Part shown: positions 7,116 to 10,974 of the stretch, in pieces
Layout: each line of letters starts with the position of its first letter
Numbering within the stretch: position 1 is the stretch's first letter
Source: Candidatus Zixiibacteriota bacterium
GTDB taxonomy: Bacteria > Zixibacteria > MSB-5A5 > GN15 > FEB-12
DNA: 10,974 nt
Reading direction: 5' to 3'
Assembly: GCA_030619345.1 (NCBI GenBank)
Contig: JAUXBO010000048.1
Location: forward strand, 1 to 10,974
Program-made: the position numbers and the translations under genes
Notes under the pieces: model-generated
Seen by the model: only the letters and a program-made list of their open reading frames with translations
The model's database searches: none
What the model was told of the DNA's origin: nothing

Positions 7116-7673
7116 TCAGATTTCCATCACTTCTTTCTCTTTTGCATCCAGAAGATCGTCGATTTCCTTGATCGTATCATTAGTAAATTTCTGCGTTTCA
7201 TCGTGACCGTCAGCTTCCTGGTCTTCGGAAATCTGCTTATCCTTTTGAGCCGTTTTCAGTTGGTCGTTAGCGTCGCGACGGATATTGCGGATAGCTACTT
7301 TGCCCTCCTCCGCAATATGTTTGCAGTGCTTTACCAGTTCCTTGCGGCGTTCCTCGTTTAGGGCCGGCACGGGAATGCGAATAACCTGTCCATCGACCAC
7401 CGGATTAAGACCCAGATCGGCCATCTGAATCCCTTTTACAATATTTCCGATAGTGCCCTTGTCAAAGGCCTGCACGACCAGCAGGCGTGGCTCTGGAGCG
7501 TTTACGGTGGCCACCTGATTTAGCGGCATAACCGATCCATAAGCATCAACTTTAACGTTATCCAGAAGTTGAGTCGATGCCTTCCCGGTTCGGACTGACC
7601 GAAATTCGCGTTGAACGGCCTCTATGCTTTTGTGCATTCTTTCTTTGGTCTCTTTGTAAAGCTCTTCAAGCAT
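7116..7673 (-). CDS. frr: Ribosome recycling factor
   Basis: Splits post-termination ribosomes together with EF-G so that subunits can be reused. 185 residues, the family length. Recognisable blocks: the N-terminal helix ending REFRSVRTGKAS (about 22-33), domain II NQVATVNAPEPRLLVVQAFDK (52-72), IRIPVPALNEERRKELVK (98-115) and the long C-terminal helices with VAIRNIRRDAND (126-137) and ISEDQEADGHDETQK (148-162). The usual arginine pair in SEDEERR is replaced by AD; the rest of that helix is normal. A strong Shine-Dalgarno, AAGGGAGA (7681-7688), lies seven bases before the ATG. The gene follows pyrH by 38 bases, closes the translation operon, and is followed by the terminator at 7061-7089. Confidence 0.98.
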   Translation of the reverse strand: MLEELYKETKERMHKSIEAVQREFRSVRTGKASTQLLDNVKVDAYGSVMPLNQVATVNAPEPRLLVVQAFDKGTIGNIVKGIQMADLGLNPVVDGQVIRIPVPALNEERRKELVKHCKHIAEEGKVAIRNIRRDANDQLKTAQKDKQISEDQEADGHDETQKFTNDTIKEIDDLLDAKEKEVMEI

Positions 7674-7711
7674 GACTATTTCTCCCTTAACCAGAATTCT
7701 TCAGCCAGATT

Positions 7712-8437
7712 CTAACAAATAAGAGTTCCGACATCCTCGCCCATTATGACCCGTTTGAGATTGCCGGAAACGTTTAGATCAATTACTCGGACCGGAATGC
7801 GGTTGTCCTTGAGTAGTGAAATCGCGGTCGAATCAATAACTCGTAATTCGCGGGTCAGAACTTCCATGTACGATAACCTTGGATAAAACTCGGCGTTGGC
7901 ATTTTTGCGTGGGTCCTCGCTATAGACTCCGTCTACATTTGTAGCCTTGATCATCAGATCGGCGCCAACCTCCATTGCTCTAAGCGACGCAGCCGTATCG
8001 GTCGTAAAGTAGGGATTACCGGTCCCGGCAGCAAAAATCACCAGACGGCCCTTTTCCATATGGCGTACCGCACGACGTCGGATATATTTTTCAGCAAAAG
8101 CTTCAAGTTCGAGGGCCGACATCACCCTGGTATAAATTCCCATTTTTTCAAGCATGTCCATCATTGCCAGGGCATTCATGAAGGTTGCTAACATGCCCAT
8201 GTTGTCGCCTGTAACGCGGTCCATTCCACGATCGACCAGATTAACGCCCCTAAAAATATTCCCACCGCCGACAACAATGCCGATTTCGGTGGGAATGTTT
8301 TTAATCTCTTTGATTTCGCTGCAGATGCGCTCAAGAGCCTTAGGATCAATTCCGAATTCTTTCTCGCCCATTAGAGCTTCGCCGGAAATTTTCAGGAGAA
8401 TCCTACGTGGTCTGTCGGGATTACTGTCACTTTCCAT
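7712..8437 (-). CDS. pyrH: Uridylate kinase (UMP kinase)
   Basis: Phosphorylates UMP to UDP with ATP, an essential step of pyrimidine nucleotide synthesis in the cytosol. 241 residues of the amino-acid-kinase fold, as expected for the bacterial hexameric enzyme. Motifs: ILLKISGEALMG (13-24), VVGGGNIFRG (55-64), DRVTGDNMGMLATFMNALAM (73-92), AAGTGNPYFTTDTAASLRA (136-154, nucleotide site) and KATNVDGVYSEDP (164-176). Its ATG lies one base after the tsf stop (TAATATG), with little Shine-Dalgarno, so translation is likely coupled to tsf. The tsf-pyrH-frr order is one of the most conserved in bacteria. Confidence 0.98.
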   Translation of the reverse strand: MESDSNPDRPRRILLKISGEALMGEKEFGIDPKALERICSEIKEIKNIPTEIGIVVGGGNIFRGVNLVDRGMDRVTGDNMGMLATFMNALAMMDMLEKMGIYTRVMSALELEAFAEKYIRRRAVRHMEKGRLVIFAAGTGNPYFTTDTAASLRAMEVGADLMIKATNVDGVYSEDPRKNANAEFYPRLSYMEVLTRELRVIDSTAISLLKDNRIPVRVIDLNVSGNLKRVIMGEDVGTLIC

Positions 8438-8438
8438 A

Positions 8439-9032
8439 TTATTCGCCCAATTGGAAACGAGAGAAACGCTTCACACGAACATTTTCGCCAATCGATCCAA
8501 TAATCTTCTTCACATAATCCCCGATAGTCATGTCGTTGTCTTTGACAAACGGCTGTTCCATGAACACTACTTCAGAATACATCTTTTCGATCTTACCGTC
8601 AACGATCTTATCAACGATCTTCTCCGGCTTGCCTTCGTTGATCGCCTGCTGTCTATAAATTTCGCGTTCATGCTTGATAAAGTCCTGATCCATTTCCTCA
8701 CGTTCCACACAACGCGGATTGGTGGCAGCTACATGCATAGCCAGATCACGGGCAAAGCTCTTGAAGTTATCAGTGCGAGCCACAAAATCTGTTTCACAAT
8801 TGATTTCTACCATTGCGGCCAGTTTGTCGCCGTAATGCACATAGGTTGCGATAAGTCCCTCGGCGGTCCTGCGCCCTTCTTTTGAAGCGGCTTTGGAAAT
8901 GCCTTTTTCGCGGAGAACATCGGTGGCTTTTTCGAAGTCGCCTTCGGTCTCCGACAGCGCTTTCTTGCAGTCCATCATACCGGCGCCGGTTTTCTCCCGG
9001 AGCTCTTTTACCATTTTGGCGGTGATTTCCAT
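8439..9032 (-). CDS. tsf: Elongation factor Ts, short form
   Basis: Nucleotide exchange factor that releases GDP from EF-Tu. The sequence begins with the UBA-like N-terminal domain (VKELREKTGAGMMDCKKAL, 8-26) and carries INCETDFVARTDNF (77-90), whose TDF contacts EF-Tu in known structures. At 197 residues it lacks about 85 residues compared with E. coli EF-Ts (about 283) and is close to the short form known in Thermus. It still ends in the usual GENVRVKRFSRF stretch, so this is a natural short type and not a truncation. The ATG is 18 bases after rpsB; a weak AGGG sits upstream. Confidence 0.97.
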   Translation of the reverse strand: MEITAKMVKELREKTGAGMMDCKKALSETEGDFEKATDVLREKGISKAASKEGRRTAEGLIATYVHYGDKLAAMVEINCETDFVARTDNFKSFARDLAMHVAATNPRCVEREEMDQDFIKHEREIYRQQAINEGKPEKIVDKIVDGKIEKMYSEVVFMEQPFVKDNDMTIGDYVKKIIGSIGENVRVKRFSRFQLGE

Positions 9033-9050
9033 TGCAGTAGTAACCCTATA

Positions 9051-9881
9051 TTATTCTGGTTTTTTTGTCGGTTCGGTCGGTTTGTTTTCGGTCGCGACAG
9101 CAGTGGCCACGTCAGTCTGTACCGGCTCCTGAGTCGTGTAAGTCTTTGCCTGATGGGTCCGCTCTTCTTCGATCTTTTCCTCGATCATCTCCTGGGTAAG
9201 ATTCTGTTTGGCCTCTACCCCGGCGTCCACAAGTTCTTTCATAAGAACTCTTATAGACTTAATCGCATCGTCGTTACCAGCGATCGGGAAATCGATCGGG
9301 TCGGGATCAGCGTTGGTGTCAATGATAGCCACAATCGGGATACCGAGTTTTGAAGCCTCAGCGACCGCAATTTTTTCTTTGCGGGCATCAACCAGAATTA
9401 TCAGACCGGGCAGATAGTTCATTTCTTTTATGCCGCCCAATACACGCCGGAGTTTCTCCGCATCGGCAAGGATTTTGAAACGCTCTTTCTTGGTAAACTT
9501 CTCCAGCGTTCCATCGGTCTGCATCTTCTCAATGTCTTTGAGCTTCTTGATGGAGTTCTTGATGGTGTTGAAATTGGTCAGCATACCGCCAAGCCAACGC
9601 TCGGTAACGTAGAAACCACCGATTCTACCGGCCTGTTCCAAAATAACTTCTTTGGCCTGTTTCTTGGTACCTACAAAAAGAATAGGGCGACCGCGCTGTA
9701 TGACCTCGCGCACCTTCTCTTTAGCTTTATTGAGAGCATTCAGAGTTTTTTGAAGGTCAATGATGTAAATCCCATTACGAGCCGCAAAAATGAACGGCTT
9801 CATTTTGGGATTCCAGCGACGAGTCTGGTGACCAAAATGCACCCCAGCCTCTAACAATTCTTTGATCTTAGGATCGAGCAT
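9051..9881 (-). CDS. rpsB: 30S ribosomal protein S2
   Basis: Small-subunit protein on the back of the 30S head-body junction. 276 residues. Conserved parts: LLEAGVHFGHQTRRWNPKM (9-27), GIYIIDLQKT (37-46), RWLGGMLTNFNTI (95-107), IILVDARKE (161-169) and IDTNADPDPIDFPIAGNDDA (187-206). The core ends near 225. A tail of about 50 residues follows, first glutamate-rich (EEKIEEE), then rich in Thr, Pro, Ala and Lys and probably disordered. The start has AGGT five bases before the ATG. A 125-base leader with an inverted repeat separates it from rpsI, a position where S2 autoregulation acts in E. coli. Confidence 0.98.
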   Translation of the reverse strand: MLDPKIKELLEAGVHFGHQTRRWNPKMKPFIFAARNGIYIIDLQKTLNALNKAKEKVREVIQRGRPILFVGTKKQAKEVILEQAGRIGGFYVTERWLGGMLTNFNTIKNSIKKLKDIEKMQTDGTLEKFTKKERFKILADAEKLRRVLGGIKEMNYLPGLIILVDARKEKIAVAEASKLGIPIVAIIDTNADPDPIDFPIAGNDDAIKSIRVLMKELVDAGVEAKQNLTQEMIEEKIEEERTHQAKTYTTQEPVQTDVATAVATENKPTEPTKKPE

Positions 9882-9926
9882 AAAATACCTGATGTTAAAA
9901 GGTTTATCTTCATCCCAGCTTCTACC

Positions 9927-9959
9927 CCGCTTCCACCCTGATCAGGGACCCGGAAGCGG
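9927..9959 (-). promoter_or_regulatory. Hairpin in the rpsI-rpsB gap, possible rpsB-tsf leader element
   Basis: A 33-base inverted repeat: CCGCTTCC (9927-9934) pairs perfectly with GGAAGCGG (9952-9959), enclosing the 12-base palindrome CCCTGATCAGGG (9936-9947). In the minus-strand RNA this gives an 8-bp outer stem, an asymmetric internal loop (GGGT opposite T) and a short GC-rich inner stem. No T tract follows, so it is not an intrinsic terminator. A second small hairpin, TCCCC/GGGGA (9980-9995), lies nearer rpsI. A role in S2 autoregulation or RNA processing is inference from position. Confidence 0.5.
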
Positions 9960-10006
9960 ATCTGCTGGAATTGTTTATTTCCCCATCAAAGGGGATTGCC
10001 AACTGT

Positions 10007-10399
10007 CTAGCGCTTGGAATACTGGAAACGTTTACGCGCTTTAGGCTGACCGTATTTCTTTCTTTCAACTTCGCGAGCGTCGCGAGTCATCAGTCCAAAC
10101 TGACGCATAAGCGGACGCAGTTCCGGATCGCGAGCGACAAGAGCCCGAGCGACTGCCAAACGAAGAGCACCGGCCTGACCGGATAAACCGCCGCCCCGAC
10201 ATTTGCCGGTGATGGTCAGGTTATCAAGCAACTCGGAACGCACCAACGGTTCCTGAGCATGGTTTACGAGAGTCTGTCGTTTGAGGTAGTCCCCAATGGA
10301 CTTTCCACCAACTATAAACTCACCATTACCTTCTTTGATCTCGACTCGAGCAGTTGCTTCTTTTCGCCTTCCAGTGGCTGCAATTACGTTGTTTGCCAT
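10007..10399 (-). CDS. rpsI: 30S ribosomal protein S9
   Basis: Small-subunit head protein whose C-terminal tail reaches the P-site tRNA. 130 residues, full length. Motifs: ATGRRKEATARVEI (8-21), GRRK being the family start; ITGKCRGGGLSGQAGALRL (63-81), ALVARDPELRP, and the basic tail KKYGQPKARKRFQYSKR ending in the universal S-K-R. It follows rplM by nine bases, the usual L13-S9 pair, without a strong Shine-Dalgarno, so it probably depends on coupling to rplM. Confidence 0.99.
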   Translation of the reverse strand: MANNVIAATGRRKEATARVEIKEGNGEFIVGGKSIGDYLKRQTLVNHAQEPLVRSELLDNLTITGKCRGGGLSGQAGALRLAVARALVARDPELRPLMRQFGLMTRDAREVERKKYGQPKARKRFQYSKR

Positions 10400-10408
10400 A
10401 GAAAATCT

Positions 10409-10846
10409 TTATCGATTCAGTTTAAGTTCTTCAGGTTTCTGAGCCACATGCGGATGCTTGCCATCAGCATACACATGCAATTTCTTAAGTACTTTCCGCC
10501 CCAATCGATTCTTGGGAAGCATCCGGCGTACCGCATTCATGAATACGTCTTCGGGTCTCTTCTGCATCATCTGCTCGAAGGTCGTCTCCCTCAGTCCGCT
10601 TGGATAACCGGAATAGCGATAGTACTTTAGCTGTTTCGGCTTGTTGTTGCCGGTTACTCTGAGACCACGGGCGTTAATGGCAATAACATGGTCTCCCGTA
10701 TCCATATGGGGAGTAAAAATCGGCTTATTTTTTCCACGCAAAGTGTTGGCTACTTTGATAGCGCTGCGACCAAGGATGGCACCATCCAGATCGACCACGA
10801 ACCACTTGCGATTGGCGGAATCAACTTTAGGAATAAACGTTTTCAT
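10409..10846 (-). CDS. rplM: 50S ribosomal protein L13
   Basis: Early-assembling large-subunit protein that binds 23S rRNA. 145 residues from the ATG at 10844-10846, matching the family (about 142-150). The N-terminus MKTFIPKVDSANRKWFVVDL aligns with the usual MKTF start followed by W-x-V-V-D; further blocks are GRSAIKVANTLRGKNK (26-41), GDHVIAINA (51-59), YYRYSGYPSGLR (75-86) and VRRMLPKNRLGRKVLKKLHV (106-125). The open frame runs five codons further to a TTG at 10859-10861, but that start lacks support and would add an atypical leader. No strong Shine-Dalgarno is visible. First gene of the translation operon in this window. Confidence 0.98.
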   Translation of the reverse strand: MKTFIPKVDSANRKWFVVDLDGAILGRSAIKVANTLRGKNKPIFTPHMDTGDHVIAINARGLRVTGNNKPKQLKYYRYSGYPSGLRETTFEQMMQKRPEDVFMNAVRRMLPKNRLGRKVLKKLHVYADGKHPHVAQKPEELKLNR

Positions 10847-10893
10847 TTCTTTCGGACCCAATTTGGCATTGTTTTATACTACAAAAGTCTCGT

Positions 10894-10921
10894 AATTTAC
10901 ACAGTTTGGCGGCTTTGTCAA
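10894..10921 (-). promoter_or_regulatory. Candidate promoter of the rplM-frr operon
   Basis: On the minus strand a perfect TTGACA (10916-10921) is followed after 16 bases by TAAATT (10894-10899, 4/6 to TATAAT). Transcription would start near 10887, giving a leader of about 40 bases. A competing -10, TATAAA (10873-10878, 5/6), has only a poor -35 (TGTAAA) at 17 bases. One of the two probably serves the operon. Confidence 0.5.
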
Positions 10922-10974
10922 TAGAAACCATCACTTTTTTTAATCGCCGGTAGGATCAGACCTTCTGCGCGGCC

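Noticed and set aside
7230..7254. Possible frameshift in frr where the usual SEDEERR reads SEDQEAD
   Set aside because: The frame is continuous, sequence on both sides aligns with the family in the same frame, and the other frames here give stops or unrelated residues; this is substitution.
9980..9995. TCCCC/GGGGA hairpin after rpsI as a terminator of rplM-rpsI
   Set aside because: Only five base pairs and followed on the minus strand by an A-rich, not T-rich, stretch.
10918..10974. Minus-strand open stretch of 18 codons ending in TGA at the right edge, possibly the tail of a gene upstream of rplM
   Set aside because: Too short to recognise (ends LPAIKKSDGFY), and the other frames stop quickly only by ordinary chance; cannot be supported without more sequence.
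1..10974. CRISPR array, insertion sequence, tRNA, att site or defence system
   Set aside because: No spaced direct repeats, transposase, tRNA-like cloverleaf or atypical composition was seen; the genes are continuous housekeeping genes.

Overview
The window reads as a bacterial chromosome core region of about 50% GC. Thirteen of its fourteen genes lie on the minus strand. Everything recognisable is bacterial: uridylate kinase, ribosome recycling factor, UvrC, XseA, undecaprenyl diphosphate synthase, and a lipoprotein signal with an NlpC/P60 domain. The lipoprotein and the secreted orphan suggest a diderm. The order rplM-rpsI-rpsB-tsf-pyrH-frr and a short (197-residue) EF-Ts fit a deep-branching lineage related to the FCB group, for example a Zixibacteria-like organism. 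That placement is inference from gene order and general resemblance; only a 16S or marker-protein tree could settle it.

Reading along the minus strand (right to left), the first block is the translation operon: rplM and rpsI, then a 125-base gap with a strong inverted repeat, then rpsB, tsf, pyrH and frr, closed by a textbook intrinsic terminator at about 7061-7089. It starts at a candidate sigma-70-type promoter just inside the right edge. These genes supply two large/small-subunit proteins made as a pair (L13/S9), S2, EF-Ts, UMP kinase and ribosome recycling factor.

The middle (5786-7047) breaks the widespread frr-uppS-cdsA order. A small twin-CBS-domain gene runs on the plus strand and converges on frr. 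An unrecognised secreted protein gene runs divergently from it, back on the minus strand. Between the two is a 155-base region with promoter elements on both strands.

The left block (about 1-5712) is a tight minus-strand chain: uppS, cdsA, a UbiA-family prenyltransferase, an NlpC/P60 lipoprotein and uvrC. Three of its four junctions are 4-base ATGA overlaps. After a 50-base gap with its own candidate promoter comes xseA, cut by the left edge. The first four genes act on the envelope or on isoprenoids (lipid carrier, CDP-diacylglycerol, a prenylated product, wall peptide cleavage); the last two act in DNA repair.

This is mostly an ordinary housekeeping region. There is no sign of a mobile element, CRISPR array, tRNA, rRNA or defence system. 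The points most worth a second look are the secreted orphan protein and its near-leaderless promoter, the split of the frr-uppS block, the hairpin ahead of rpsB, and the envelope-plus-repair operon.
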